This document shows positions 17,458-26,649 of a stretch of DNA of 64,000 nt, one piece after another. Origin of the DNA: Vibrio proteolyticus NBRC 13287 (GTDB lineage Bacteria > Pseudomonadota > Gammaproteobacteria > Enterobacterales > Vibrionaceae). Every line of letters starts with the position of its first letter. Within the stretch, counting starts at the first letter, position 1. The notes under the pieces were generated by a model, which saw only the letters and a program-made list of their open reading frames with translations, had not been told where the DNA came from and ran no database searches. The position numbers and the translations under genes were made by a program. The DNA lies in contig NZ_BATJ01000002.1 of the NCBI RefSeq assembly GCF_000467125.1, positions 186,001-250,000 on the forward strand, in the 5' to 3' direction.

Positions 17458-18324
17458 ATGAGTCATGTCGTCAAATTTGCAGCCCTTCAGCTGACCAAAA
17501 GCTGGGATCTGGACAATAACCTTGCTAAAGCGAAGGCCGCCATCCGCGACGCGGCGGCCAATGGTGCCAATGTTATCGTGCCTCAGGAACTGTTCGCGGC
17601 GCCCTATTTTTGTAAAAAGCAGGAAGCCAAATATTTTGAACTGGCGGAAGAGACGGAAAACTGCCGTCTTATCCAGGAGATGAGCGCTTTGGCGAAGGAG
17701 CTGGGCGTGGTGATTCCGGTTAGCTACTTTGAAAAAGCCGGCAACACATTTTTTAACTCCCTGGTGATGATCGACGCAGACGGCCGTGTACTGGAGAACT
17801 ACCGCAAGTCACACATTCCGGATGGACCGGGTTACAGTGAAAAATACTACTTCAGCCCGGGCGATACCGGATTCAAAGTGTGGCAGACCCGCTTTGGAAA
17901 ATTTGGTGTGGGCATCTGTTGGGACCAGTGGTTCCCAGAGCTGGCACGCAGTCTGGCGCTGAATGGTGCCGAAGCGATTTTTTACCCCACCGCCATTGGC
18001 AGTGAGCCTCAGGATCCAACGCTCGATTCACGTGATCACTGGCAACGAACCATGCAGGGGCATTCGGCGGCCAATCTGGTGCCAGTGATTGCGGCTAACC
18101 GAACGGGCGTTGAGGTCGATGACGGTATCGAAACGACGTTCTATGGCTCTTCGTTTATTACCGACCACACTGGCGCCAAGTTGGCAGAAGCGCCACGTAA
18201 TGAAGAGGCAATCATCTATGCGGAAATTGACCTGCAGGCCACGGCCAAAGCGCGCCATGCGTGGGGATTGTTCCGTGACCGTCGACCGGATTTGTATACC
18301 AGTGTGGGCAAGCTGGCTGTGTAG
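17458..18324 (+). CDS. aguB: N-carbamoylputrescine amidase
   Basis: Nitrilase-superfamily amidohydrolase, 288 aa, that splits N-carbamoylputrescine to putrescine, CO2 and ammonia. The Glu-Lys-Cys triad is E44 (VPQELFAAPYF), K117 (YRKSHIPDGPGY) and C154 (GICWDQWFPE). These motifs are specific to AguB-type enzymes. It lies downstream of puuB and 11 nt upstream of aguA, so the operon joins agmatine use to putrescine use. Confidence 0.94.
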   Translation: MSHVVKFAALQLTKSWDLDNNLAKAKAAIRDAAANGANVIVPQELFAAPYFCKKQEAKYFELAEETENCRLIQEMSALAKELGVVIPVSYFEKAGNTFFNSLVMIDADGRVLENYRKSHIPDGPGYSEKYYFSPGDTGFKVWQTRFGKFGVGICWDQWFPELARSLALNGAEAIFYPTAIGSEPQDPTLDSRDHWQRTMQGHSAANLVPVIAANRTGVEVDDGIETTFYGSSFITDHTGAKLAEAPRNEEAIIYAEIDLQATAKARHAWGLFRDRRPDLYTSVGKLAV

Positions 18325-18335
18325 TGGGGTGAGGT

Positions 18336-19418
18336 ATGCAACTGACGACCACTCCTAAAGAAGATGGTTTCCGCTTTCCAGCCGAGTTTGACCTGGTCTG
18401 CCAGGTTTGGCTGGCCTGGCCGGAACGTACGGACAACTGGCGTGATGGTGCCAGACCCGCGCAGCAGACGTTTGCCCGCGTGGCGAACGCGATCGCAGAA
18501 GTGACGCGAGTTTATGTCGCGGTAAGTGCACGTCAGTTTGATCGCGCACGTCACTTATTGCATCCGTCAGTGCGTTTGGTGGAAATGCCGTATAACGATG
18601 CCTGGATGCGTGATATTGGTCCGACTGTTCTGGTGAATGGTCGCGGTGCACGTCGCGGTATCAGTTGGCAATTTAATGCCTGGGGCGGTGAATTTAATGG
18701 CCTGTATGACAACTGGCAGTTTGATGACCAGGTGGCGGCGAACGTGTGCGATATTGTAGGGATTGACTATTATCAGGCTCCGTTCGTGCTGGAAGGTGGA
18801 TCGATTCACACCGACGGTCAAGGCACATTATACACCACCGAAGAGTGCCTGCTTAGTCCGGGACGCAATCCGGATTTGAGCAAACCAGAGCTGGAATCAC
18901 AGCTTGAAACCTATCTGGGCATTGAAAAAGTTATCTGGTTGCCACAGGGACTGTACAACGATGAAACGGACGGGCATGTGGATAATCTGATGCACGTGAT
19001 TGCTCCGGGCAAAGTGGTACTCAGCTGGACCGACGATCCCTCCGATCCCCAATTTGAACTGTCGCGGGAAGCCGAACGCGTACTGAGCAGCGAACACGAC
19101 GCAAAGGGGAGGCAAATCGAGATCATCAAACTGCCGATCCCCGGGCCTCTCTACTACAGTGATGTGGAGGCGGGAGGCATTGATAACAGCGACGGTATGA
19201 ACCGCAGCGCCGGTGAACGTCTCAGCGCGTCTTACGCCAATTTCCTAATGGTGAATGGGCATGTGTTTCTGCCTTTGCTGGACGAAGCGACAGATGCCGA
19301 TGCGATGGCCATTTTGCAGCGTGCACTTCCGGATTATCAGATCATCGGTATCCCGACCCGGGAAGTGTTACTCGGCGGTGGCAACATACACTGTATCACC
19401 CAACAAATACCAGCCTGA
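18336..19418 (+). CDS. aguA: Agmatine deiminase
   Basis: Guanidino-group hydrolase of the PAD fold, 360 aa, converting agmatine to N-carbamoylputrescine and ammonia. It has the NDAWMRDIGPT motif (about 88-98), the WGGEFNG region, the DGHVDN motif and the C-terminal LLGGGNIHCITQQ with catalytic C353. Together with AguB it makes putrescine from agmatine without urea. Gap to aguB is 11 nt, and ggtgaggt precedes ATG 18336. Confidence 0.95.
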   Translation: MQLTTTPKEDGFRFPAEFDLVCQVWLAWPERTDNWRDGARPAQQTFARVANAIAEVTRVYVAVSARQFDRARHLLHPSVRLVEMPYNDAWMRDIGPTVLVNGRGARRGISWQFNAWGGEFNGLYDNWQFDDQVAANVCDIVGIDYYQAPFVLEGGSIHTDGQGTLYTTEECLLSPGRNPDLSKPELESQLETYLGIEKVIWLPQGLYNDETDGHVDNLMHVIAPGKVVLSWTDDPSDPQFELSREAERVLSSEHDAKGRQIEIIKLPIPGPLYYSDVEAGGIDNSDGMNRSAGERLSASYANFLMVNGHVFLPLLDEATDADAMAILQRALPDYQIIGIPTREVLLGGGNIHCITQQIPA

Positions 19419-19502
19419 TGTACGCCGTTCGATCAGGCATCAATTCATCGGCTCTCTTGCATCGCGGGACAATCAAAGAGAGCGAGGTAAAAAGGAACTA
19501 CC

Positions 19503-20930
19503 ATGCAGCAGATTCACAATCAAAGCTTACTTTCGTTTCTGGTCAATAGCGACAACTCCTCGGTCGAGGTGACCAACCCGGCAACGGGTGAATCGATCGG
19601 TTATGCGCCCGTCTCATCGGATTCGGCGATCATTAATGGTATCGAGCGGGCACATCGCGCGCAAAAATCCTGGGCGAAACAGTCGGCTAAACAGCGTGCG
19701 GCCATTTTACAACGCTGGTACCAGCTGATCGTCGAGAATAAATCCGATCTGGCCAGGCTGATGACGCTGGAGCAGGGGAAGCCACTGGCAGAGGCGCAGG
19801 GTGAAGTACTGTATGGCGCGAGTTTTATCGAATGGTTTGCTGAGGAAGCCAAGCGCACTTACGGTGATGCGATTCCGGCGCCATCCGCCGACAAGCGTAT
19901 TGTCACCATCAAGCAGCCCATTGGTGTGGCGTGTGCGATCACCCCGTGGAACTTTCCGATTGCGATGATCACTCGCAAGGCTGGTCCGGCGCTGGCGGCG
20001 GGCTGCACCTTTATGGTTAAGCCGTCCGAATCAACGCCACTGTCAGCGTTTGCTGTCGCTGAGCTGGCCTATCAGGCCGGGGTACCACGCGATGTGCTGC
20101 AAGTGGTGCTGGGCGAAAGTTCACGTCAGGTGGGAGCCATTTTTACTTCTCATCCGTTGATCCGCAAGTTGTCGTTCACCGGTTCGACTCAGGTCGGGCG
20201 TGTTCTGATGGAGCAAAGCGCCAAAGACATCAAACGCACGTCGATGGAACTGGGTGGGAATGCTCCGTTTATTGTTTTCGATGATGCGGATTTGGATGCT
20301 GCGGTGAAAGGCGCCATCGCGTCGAAATTTCGCAACGCCGGTCAGACATGTGTGTGCGCCAACCGTTTCTACGTACACAGCAAGGTTTACGACGAGTTTG
20401 TTGCCAAGTTTGATGCGGCGGTTCAACAACTCAAGATCGGGAATGGCCTGGAAACGGGAGTGAACATCGGCCCGGTGATCAGCGAATCGGCTAAACAGGG
20501 CATTCAGGCGTTACTGAACCGCGCCATTGAACAAGGCGCCGAACCCGTGACCGCGCCACAGGCGCTCGACGGGCTGTTCATGCAGCCGGTGGTACTGAAA
20601 AACGTGACGCATGACATGGAGATTGTTCAGGAAGAGATCTTTGGTCCGATTGCTCCGGTGATGCGATTTGACAGCGACGAGGCACTGATTGAAATGGCCA
20701 ACGACACCATCTATGGCCTGGCCTCTTATTTCTACAGTCAGAACATTCACCGGGTCTGGCAGATTGCCGAAGCGCTTGAATACGGCATGGTCGGCATTAA
20801 CGAAGGCATCATCTCGACCGAGGTCGCCCCGTTTGGCGGTGTGAAACAGTCCGGCATAGGCCGTGAAGGCGCCAAGCAAGGGATTGATGAATATATGGAC
20901 GTGAAATACCTCTGCTTTGGCGGAAATTAA
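19503..20930 (+). CDS. gabD: Succinate-semialdehyde dehydrogenase
   Basis: Aldehyde dehydrogenase of 475 aa. PWNFPIAMITRK marks the cofactor site, E249 in MELGGNAPFIVFDDAD is the general base and C283 in NAGQTCVCANR is the catalytic cysteine. The CVCANR motif, in which a second cysteine follows the catalytic one, is typical of GabD-type enzymes. It oxidises succinate semialdehyde, formed by the neighbouring transaminase, to succinate. The gap of 84 nt to aguA is the longest in the operon and holds only an aaaaagg ribosome binding site. Confidence 0.93.
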   Translation: MQQIHNQSLLSFLVNSDNSSVEVTNPATGESIGYAPVSSDSAIINGIERAHRAQKSWAKQSAKQRAAILQRWYQLIVENKSDLARLMTLEQGKPLAEAQGEVLYGASFIEWFAEEAKRTYGDAIPAPSADKRIVTIKQPIGVACAITPWNFPIAMITRKAGPALAAGCTFMVKPSESTPLSAFAVAELAYQAGVPRDVLQVVLGESSRQVGAIFTSHPLIRKLSFTGSTQVGRVLMEQSAKDIKRTSMELGGNAPFIVFDDADLDAAVKGAIASKFRNAGQTCVCANRFYVHSKVYDEFVAKFDAAVQQLKIGNGLETGVNIGPVISESAKQGIQALLNRAIEQGAEPVTAPQALDGLFMQPVVLKNVTHDMEIVQEEIFGPIAPVMRFDSDEALIEMANDTIYGLASYFYSQNIHRVWQIAEALEYGMVGINEGIISTEVAPFGGVKQSGIGREGAKQGIDEYMDVKYLCFGGN

Positions 20931-20945
20931 TCAAGGAACCGAATC

Positions 20946-22220
20946 ATGACAAATCAACAATGGCACCAAAGAAGAAACAACGTGATTGCTCAGGGGATGG
21001 GCGCGCTGTATCCGCTGTACGTCGAGCGAGCGGAAAACGCCTACGTGTGGGACATTGAAGGTAATCAGTACATTGATTTCGCGGCAGGGATCGCAGTGAC
21101 CAACACCGGCCATAGCCACCAACGCATAACTGAAGCGGTGAAAGCGCAAATTGATCATTTCTCGCACACCTGTGCGATGGTCACGCCGTATGCCTCGTTT
21201 GTTGAACTGGCGGAAAAACTGACCGTTCTGGCCCCCGGAGACAGTGACAAAAAAGCGATCTTTCTGACAACCGGTGCTGAAGCGGTGGAAAATGCGGTGA
21301 AAATCGCTCGCGCGCATACCGGACGCAGCGGCGTAATTGCGTTCAAAGGTGGTTTTCATGGCCGGACCAATATGACCATGGGGCTGACCGGAAAAGTCAC
21401 CCCCTACAAAGCGGGTTTTGGTCCGTTCCCGAACGAGATTTACCACGCACCTTATCCGAACGTCTTGCATGGTATTAGTGTGGAAGACAGCCTGCAGGCG
21501 ATCGAAGATCTGTTTGCCTGTGATATCGAACCTGGGCGTGTGGCGGCGATGATTTTTGAGCCGGTGCAGGGTGAAGGCGGCTTTTATCAGGCGCCAGCGG
21601 CGTTTGCTCAGGCGCTCCGGGCACTGTGTGATAAGCATGGGATTGTGCTGATTGCCGATGAGATTCAGACCGGTTTTGCCCGAACGGGGAAAATGTTTGC
21701 GACCGAGTACCTCGGCATTGAACCGGACTTAATGACCATGGCAAAAGGCATCGCGGGCGGCTTCCCGATTTCAGCAGTGGTGGGGAAAGCCCATGTTATG
21801 GACTCAGCGGCGCCTGGCGGTCTGGGGGGGACCTATGCGGGCTCTGCTCTGGGGTGCGTGGCGGGGTTGGAAGTATTGAACATCATTGCTGAAGAAGATC
21901 TGTGCAATAAAGCCGTCGGGATTGGTGAGGTGGTCAATGCCCGCCTTACGGCATTACAGGCATCGGTTCCGGCGATCGCCGACGTGCGCACGCTGGGCGC
22001 CATGATGGCGATTGAGTTCAGCGACCCCCAGACCGGCCAGCCGTTACCGGAAGTGACCAAAGCGGTGATCGCTCAAGCGCAGGAAAATGGTCTGATTCTG
22101 CTGTCGTGCGGGGTGAAAGGAAACGTGATCCGTCTGCTGCCCCCTCTGACGATTGAACCGGAAGTCTTGAGCGAAGGTCTCGATCGACTGGAAAACGTCC
22201 TCCTCCAGGTCGCCAAGTAA
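20946..22220 (+). CDS. puuE: 4-aminobutyrate aminotransferase
   Basis: Class III PLP-dependent aminotransferase, 424 aa, that transfers the amino group of GABA to 2-oxoglutarate. PLP-binding K267 lies in TMAKGIAGGFP; the cofactor motif is LIADEIQTGFARTG at about 235-248. GabT is an equally good name, as PuuE and GabT are close homologues. It is the last gene of the rightward puu-agu-gab operon, 15 nt after gabD, and is followed by a strong terminator. Confidence 0.93.
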   Translation: MTNQQWHQRRNNVIAQGMGALYPLYVERAENAYVWDIEGNQYIDFAAGIAVTNTGHSHQRITEAVKAQIDHFSHTCAMVTPYASFVELAEKLTVLAPGDSDKKAIFLTTGAEAVENAVKIARAHTGRSGVIAFKGGFHGRTNMTMGLTGKVTPYKAGFGPFPNEIYHAPYPNVLHGISVEDSLQAIEDLFACDIEPGRVAAMIFEPVQGEGGFYQAPAAFAQALRALCDKHGIVLIADEIQTGFARTGKMFATEYLGIEPDLMTMAKGIAGGFPISAVVGKAHVMDSAAPGGLGGTYAGSALGCVAGLEVLNIIAEEDLCNKAVGIGEVVNARLTALQASVPAIADVRTLGAMMAIEFSDPQTGQPLPEVTKAVIAQAQENGLILLSCGVKGNVIRLLPPLTIEPEVLSEGLDRLENVLLQVAK

Positions 22221-22241
22221 TCTGAGTGTTCTTGGCTTTTC

Positions 22242-22270
22242 GCCCCGCGCTGTGTCGCGGGGCTTTTTTT
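22242..22270 (+). terminator. Intrinsic terminator ending the polyamine operon
   Basis: Stem gccccgcg (22242-22249) with cgcggggc (22256-22263), 6-nt loop, then seven T. It is 22 nt after the puuE stop codon. Confidence 0.92.
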
Positions 22271-22395
22271 ATGTAAACGGACACCCCGCTGACAATACGG
22301 CACAGAAAGACGTCTCATCTTGATATAAAATACAGAATACATTGAGACAGTTATGCGCCATCATTCCGACGGCCGTTGTACGATACGAGGTAAAT

Positions 22396-24069
22396 ATGAC
22401 GACATTGTCTTGTCTGCGGCCAGGCCGCTCCCTGTTGGGTGGATGGTGGTTAGCGCTGCTACTGAGCCTGGTTGTTATCAGCAGCGCGTGGGCGACGGAA
22501 GAGCCCCAGCCCTCCAAAGCGCAAGTGGCGATTGAAGCGGTCAACACAGAAATTATTGCCCTGACCGATAGCCTCAGAACGGCCAGCGGCGATGAGAAAG
22601 ACGCGATTCAGTTGCAGCTATTCCAGAAAAATGAAGAGTTGCGAGAGCGACTGGCTGATGCGATCAATAAGCAATCTTTCGATAAAACTGAGTTGATTGC
22701 ACAGGTCCGGCTACAGCAGAAATATGGCAACGATGCGACCGCGTATCTGGAAGCGAAAATTAAGTCGCTCAATGAATCACTCAACAGCGCTAAAGATGAA
22801 GAGAAACTGTCACTGCTCAATAACTACCGCGAGTTACAGCATTATCTGGATGTGGTGTATGAAGCCAACTGGCAAAACCTCAACTGGCTAAAAAAACTGG
22901 GTGAACAGGATGAGGCGGCTGAAGCGGCGCTGAAAGATCAGGTGAACAAGCGTTTACGGGTTCTGTCGGCGTCGGTTGAATATTTCAATCAACAGTTGGA
23001 CGTGGTTGCCACGCAGCTCAGCTCCAGTCCTGAGTCAGAAAAGGCGTCATTGCAACTCAATCAACTGGTACTGAAACAGCGTCTCGACATTGCCACTGAC
23101 AGTCTGCGTTCGCTGTTAAATATTGGCGACAATATCGGGTTGGAAACCTCGGAATATAAACGGATGATTTTTGAGGTGACGGGCAGTGTGACTCACGATC
23201 TGCTCGACTGGAACGTGGCCATGTCGATCGTCAGTCATTGGTCAAACAGTGCCTGGGACTGGCTCATCGTGAATGCGCCTCAGCACCTGTTTCAACTGTT
23301 TGTGTTCGTGCTGATTCTGCTTATCTCCGGAGCGCTGGCAAAAGTCACTCGTAAAGTCGTCAAGAAAACGGTCGGTTCACGTAACCTGAAGTTCTCGCAG
23401 TTAATGCAGGACTTTTTTATCTCGATGTCGGGTAAAGCGGTCTGGTTTATCGGTTTTATGGTCGGCCTGTCACAATTAGGCCTGAATTTGACGCCGGTGC
23501 TGACCGGTTTTGGTATCGCGGGTGTGATCATCGGTTTCGCATTGCAAGATACGCTGTCCAACTTTGCGGCGGGGATGATGCTGTTGATCTACCGCCCGTT
23601 TGATGTAGAAGATTTTGTCTACGCTGGTGGTGTGGAGGGGAAAGTGAGCCACATGAGCCTGGTGAACACCACCATTCGAACCTTTGATAATCAGATCATT
23701 ATCCTGCCCAACAGTAAAATCTGGGGCGATGTGATTAAGAATGTGACGCATGAACGAGTGCGCCGGGTGGATATGGTGTTTGGCATCGGTTACGCCGATG
23801 ATTTACTGAAAGCGGAACGGGTGCTAAAAGAGATTGTTACTGAGCATCCGGCTGTGCTGAAAGCGCCAGAGCCCAACATTCGTGTGCATACACTCAATAC
23901 CTCGTCGGTGGACTTTATTGTCCGCCCATGGGTGAAAACGGACGATTACTGGGATGTGTACTGGGATGTTACCAAAGAAGTGAAGCTGCGTTTTGATCGC
24001 GAAGGTATCTCGATTCCGTTCCCACAGCAGGATGTGCATCTGCACATGGTCGACAAAGGCGACGCATAA
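22396..24069 (+). CDS. MscS-family mechanosensitive channel with periplasmic domain
   Basis: 557-aa protein with a signal peptide (about residues 1-33, ending in ISSAWA), a long periplasmic helical, coiled-coil-like segment (about 35-260, rich in Glu, Leu, Gln), several membrane helices (about 300-400) and a C-terminal MscS domain. The pore helix and beta-domain entrance appear in GFALQDTLSNFAAGMMLLIY and RPFDVEDFV. Such larger MscS paralogues open under membrane tension during osmotic downshock. The start at ATG 22396 has gagg upstream; the frame is open to 22342 but is not conserved there. It is a single-gene unit. Confidence 0.88.
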   Translation: MTTLSCLRPGRSLLGGWWLALLLSLVVISSAWATEEPQPSKAQVAIEAVNTEIIALTDSLRTASGDEKDAIQLQLFQKNEELRERLADAINKQSFDKTELIAQVRLQQKYGNDATAYLEAKIKSLNESLNSAKDEEKLSLLNNYRELQHYLDVVYEANWQNLNWLKKLGEQDEAAEAALKDQVNKRLRVLSASVEYFNQQLDVVATQLSSSPESEKASLQLNQLVLKQRLDIATDSLRSLLNIGDNIGLETSEYKRMIFEVTGSVTHDLLDWNVAMSIVSHWSNSAWDWLIVNAPQHLFQLFVFVLILLISGALAKVTRKVVKKTVGSRNLKFSQLMQDFFISMSGKAVWFIGFMVGLSQLGLNLTPVLTGFGIAGVIIGFALQDTLSNFAAGMMLLIYRPFDVEDFVYAGGVEGKVSHMSLVNTTIRTFDNQIIILPNSKIWGDVIKNVTHERVRRVDMVFGIGYADDLLKAERVLKEIVTEHPAVLKAPEPNIRVHTLNTSSVDFIVRPWVKTDDYWDVYWDVTKEVKLRFDREGISIPFPQQDVHLHMVDKGDA

Positions 24070-24075
24070 TCAATC

Positions 24076-24102
24076 AAGGCACTCAGTTGAGTGCCTTATT
24101 GT
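24076..24102 (+). terminator. Terminator after the MscS-type gene
   Basis: Stem aaggcactc/gagtgcctt with a 4-nt loop, then tattgtta. The T-run is broken, so termination may be moderate. It is also positioned downstream of the minus-strand glyoxalase-like gene. Confidence 0.65.
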
Positions 24103-24115
24103 TATCGCATGCCGC

Positions 24116-24511
24116 CTACAGGTAGCGTCCCTGACGCTGAAGAAACTCGATTTTGTAGCCGTCAGGGTCGGTGACGAAGAAAAACGTCGCCAGATGTTTC
24201 TGATGGTGGTCAAGCGCTTTGATGTCGGTGGTTTCCACACCTTGTGCCGTGATGTTCTGGTGCACTTGCTCGATGTCTTCCACGCTGACCGCCAGGTGAC
24301 CGTAGCCACTGCCATGAGTGTATGCGTCACGCTGATCGTGATTGTAGGTCAGTTCCAGTTCAAAGCCGCTTTCTTCATTGGCCAGATAGGCCAGCGTAAA
24401 GCCGTCAAACTGATACTGGTTTTGTACAGTCAAGCCAAGAACGTTACGGTAAAACTCAATGGATTTTTCCAGGTCGCTGACCCGGATCATGCTGTGAATT
24501 AATTTTGTCAT
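24116..24511 (-). CDS. gloA: Glyoxalase I-like VOC-family protein
   Basis: 131-aa single VOC-fold domain. It begins MTKLIHSMIRVSDLEKSIEF and has all four metal-ligand positions of glyoxalase I: H6, the Glu in FELELTYNHD, the His in GYGHLAVSV and the Glu in YKIEFLQ. This points to lactoylglutathione lyase, which detoxifies methylglyoxal with glutathione. It may be a second, more divergent glyoxalase rather than the main one, so the symbol is tentative. ATG 24511 has taggagc upstream. Confidence 0.78.
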   Translation of the reverse strand: MTKLIHSMIRVSDLEKSIEFYRNVLGLTVQNQYQFDGFTLAYLANEESGFELELTYNHDQRDAYTHGSGYGHLAVSVEDIEQVHQNITAQGVETTDIKALDHHQKHLATFFFVTDPDGYKIEFLQRQGRYL

Positions 24512-24586
24512 GATTGCTCCTACTGCTGAGCAAACCAGACTAACGCCACGTGAAGCAAAAAGGGTAGTACCTGAGTACGACAAGCA

Positions 24587-24892
24587 TTACAGGCTGTCGC
24601 ACAGTTCGGCCTGAGCTGTCTTTATGGTTTGGCTGGGCTGGCGCAGATAGATCAGACAGGCACAGCGTAGCATAGAAGCAAAATTGGTGACGTCACCGTT
24701 CAATGCCAGCGCTTCCTGGTGAATGCGGCTGAGAAATTTAGGCATGCTCATCGCTTGGTGGGCGGCAATTTCTTCCAGTATGGTCCAGAAACTGGCTTCC
24801 AGCTTGACGCTGGTGACATGCCCGTCAATACGGATTGAACGAGTGATATACTGATAGGTTTCAGCGGGCTGATTGGCAAAAATCTGGCACAT
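24587..24892 (-). CDS. Ribbon-helix-helix domain protein
   Basis: 101-aa protein. Residues about 17-62 (RSIRIDGHVTSVKLEASF, then WTILEEIAAHQAMSMPKFL) match the RHH_4-type ribbon-helix-helix family: a beta strand with the RIDGHVTSVKLE pattern and two helices. Such proteins are small DNA-binding regulators or antitoxin-like proteins. The C-terminal part is hydrophobic with LRCACLIYLRQ, as in family members from proteobacteria. No partner toxin is adjacent. ATG 24892 is used; TTG 24898 is also possible, and neither has a good ribosome binding site. Confidence 0.65.
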   Translation of the reverse strand: MCQIFANQPAETYQYITRSIRIDGHVTSVKLEASFWTILEEIAAHQAMSMPKFLSRIHQEALALNGDVTNFASMLRCACLIYLRQPSQTIKTAQAELCDSL

Positions 24893-24971
24893 GGTCAAAC
24901 AAGTTTGAATGAGGGAGTGGCATGATCCTGCCGCTAAATGTCATGAACGTCAATGGTATATGAGCTAAAAG

Positions 24972-24997
24972 AAAAAAGCGCCCCCAAGGAGCGCTTT
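24972..24997 (-). terminator. Terminator after alkaline phosphatase gene
   Basis: On the minus strand aaagcgc (24991-24997) pairs with gcgcttt (24975-24981) and is followed by a T-run. It lies 12 nt past the phoA stop codon. Confidence 0.8.
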
Positions 24998-25008
24998 GGT
25001 CTGTGGTG

Positions 25009-26586
25009 TTATTTGACCATCGACTTGATGTATTCACCCAATTCTGAATGGTGCATGATTTTCGACACCGGAAGAATGGTTTCTGCCGGTCCCCAGGCAA
25101 ATACGTTAACCGGAGTGTGGGTGTGAGTACCGGTACCCCAGACCGTGTTCTGACCAGTGGCCTGCTCGCGGGCGATCAAGTTGGTACGGTCGTTATACGG
25201 GAAGAAAGCGTCAAAGTCGTGAATCGCCGGTACCTCTTTGGCGGACAGGTAACTGTGGCCGTCTTTATGGTAAGGGTTTGGTTTGTCCTGCAAAATGTTG
25301 GCGGCTTGAGCTTCGGTAATTGGAAAATCACTGTTCGCGTTGATGATTTCAGCCAATTTGGCCGGAGTTTGCTGGCTCTTGTCCAGCTTGCCAAACGCGT
25401 CCAGCATGCCGTAGTAGCTCATTTTCTGGTTGTACAAGCCATCAAGGATTTCAAATTTGCCAAAGTTAAAATTCGGTGCGTAATCCTGCTGTTTAAATGC
25501 TTCGCCAGAGCGTTTTTGCGGTTCAGGTAAATTGGCTGAGGAGTAGCTAAAACCAAATGAACCGGTTTCATGGTCCGCCGTGACGATGATCAGAGTATCA
25601 TCACGTCCTTTCGCCCACTGGTAAACCTCGTTGACGGCTTCATCAAACTTGACCATTTCGTGTAGCATGGTGCCCGCATCATTGCTGTGACCCGCCCAGT
25701 CAATTTGTCCACCTTCGACCATCAGGAAGAAGCCATCCTGATCTTTGGCCAGCACGTTCAGGGCTTTTGCCGTCATCTCTTTCAGCGTGGGTTGGGTACG
25801 CTTGGGATCGTCCTTGCTCTGACTGTAAGCGATGCCGTCATTCATACCTGAGCTGGCAAACAGCCCGAGAACTTTACTGCCTTGGGCGTCGTTCAGCATG
25901 GTTTTATTAAACGCCAATTGGTAACCATTTTTCTGTGCTTCGGTCAGAAGATTGCGCTCGTCTTTACGCTTCGACTTCAGTGCCACATCGCCGTGCGTCA
26001 GTGTTTCCAGTTGCTGGTAAGTGTCACCTTTATCGTTAGCAGATTGAGGGATCCAGTGGCGCAGTCCGCCGGATAACATCACGTCGACACCCGTTTTGAG
26101 CATGTCCGCGGCAATGTCATTTTCTAGAGAGCGATGCGGCTGATGGGCAGCAAACGCGGCGGGGGTTGCGTGCGTCATACGGGTATCCGACACCAGGCCC
26201 GTGGCTTTGCCTAAACGTTTGGCCTGCTCAAGGACGGTTTCAACGTGATGACCATCGGCATCAATACCAATCACTTCCGAGCCTGTGTAGATCCCGGTGG
26301 CCAGCATGGTTGCTGAACAGGCGGAATCCACGACAATCGCGTCTTCAGGGTGGGTGAGCGATGAACCGATCACGCCTTCATTGGCCAGTTTGTACAACGC
26401 TGTGGTGTTGCCCTGATAAATAGAATGAGGAGCGCGGCTGGCGTAGGTTTCCAAGAGGCCGACTTGTTGTGGTCCCATGCCATCACCAATCATCAGGATG
26501 ACATTTTTAATTTCTGCTGAAAGTGCGTTGAAGGAGAGCACTGATGTCGCCACTGCCGTTACGACCGGCTTTATTATGTGTTTCAT
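25009..26586 (-). CDS. phoA: Periplasmic alkaline phosphatase, VAP type
   Basis: 525-aa phosphomonoesterase. It starts MKHIIKPVVTAVATSVLSFN, with a signal peptide cleaved after ALSA (about residue 24). The metal motif VILMIGDGMG (D35) and nucleophile S88 in VVDSACSATM are present. The sequence is extremely close to the well-studied cold-adapted Vibrio alkaline phosphatase (VAP), including the long insert between WGTGTHTHTPVNVF and the C-terminal HHSELGEYI. It releases inorganic phosphate in the periplasm. ATG 26586 is preceded by ggatat; 153 nt of open frame upstream are not conserved. A near-perfect Pho box lies 46 nt upstream, so PhoB activation on phosphate starvation is very likely. Confidence 0.95.
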   Translation of the reverse strand: MKHIIKPVVTAVATSVLSFNALSAEIKNVILMIGDGMGPQQVGLLETYASRAPHSIYQGNTTALYKLANEGVIGSSLTHPEDAIVVDSACSATMLATGIYTGSEVIGIDADGHHVETVLEQAKRLGKATGLVSDTRMTHATPAAFAAHQPHRSLENDIAADMLKTGVDVMLSGGLRHWIPQSANDKGDTYQQLETLTHGDVALKSKRKDERNLLTEAQKNGYQLAFNKTMLNDAQGSKVLGLFASSGMNDGIAYSQSKDDPKRTQPTLKEMTAKALNVLAKDQDGFFLMVEGGQIDWAGHSNDAGTMLHEMVKFDEAVNEVYQWAKGRDDTLIIVTADHETGSFGFSYSSANLPEPQKRSGEAFKQQDYAPNFNFGKFEILDGLYNQKMSYYGMLDAFGKLDKSQQTPAKLAEIINANSDFPITEAQAANILQDKPNPYHKDGHSYLSAKEVPAIHDFDAFFPYNDRTNLIAREQATGQNTVWGTGTHTHTPVNVFAWGPAETILPVSKIMHHSELGEYIKSMVK

Positions 26587-26631
26587 TTTATATCCTTTTT
26601 TATTAGGTCGGCGACATTTCATCACTGAATT

Positions 26632-26649
26632 GTGACACTTAAGTGACAG
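26632..26649 (-). promoter_or_regulatory. Pho box of phoA
   Basis: On the minus strand CTGTCAC-TTAA-GTGTCAC: two 7-bp direct repeats separated by four A/T bases, the exact layout of a PhoB-binding box. It sits 46-63 nt upstream of the phoA start codon. Confidence 0.88.

Noticed and set aside
20931..21638. Minus-strand open frame of 235 codons opposite puuE
   Set aside because: Shadow of the aminotransferase; no conserved domain and no ribosome binding site.
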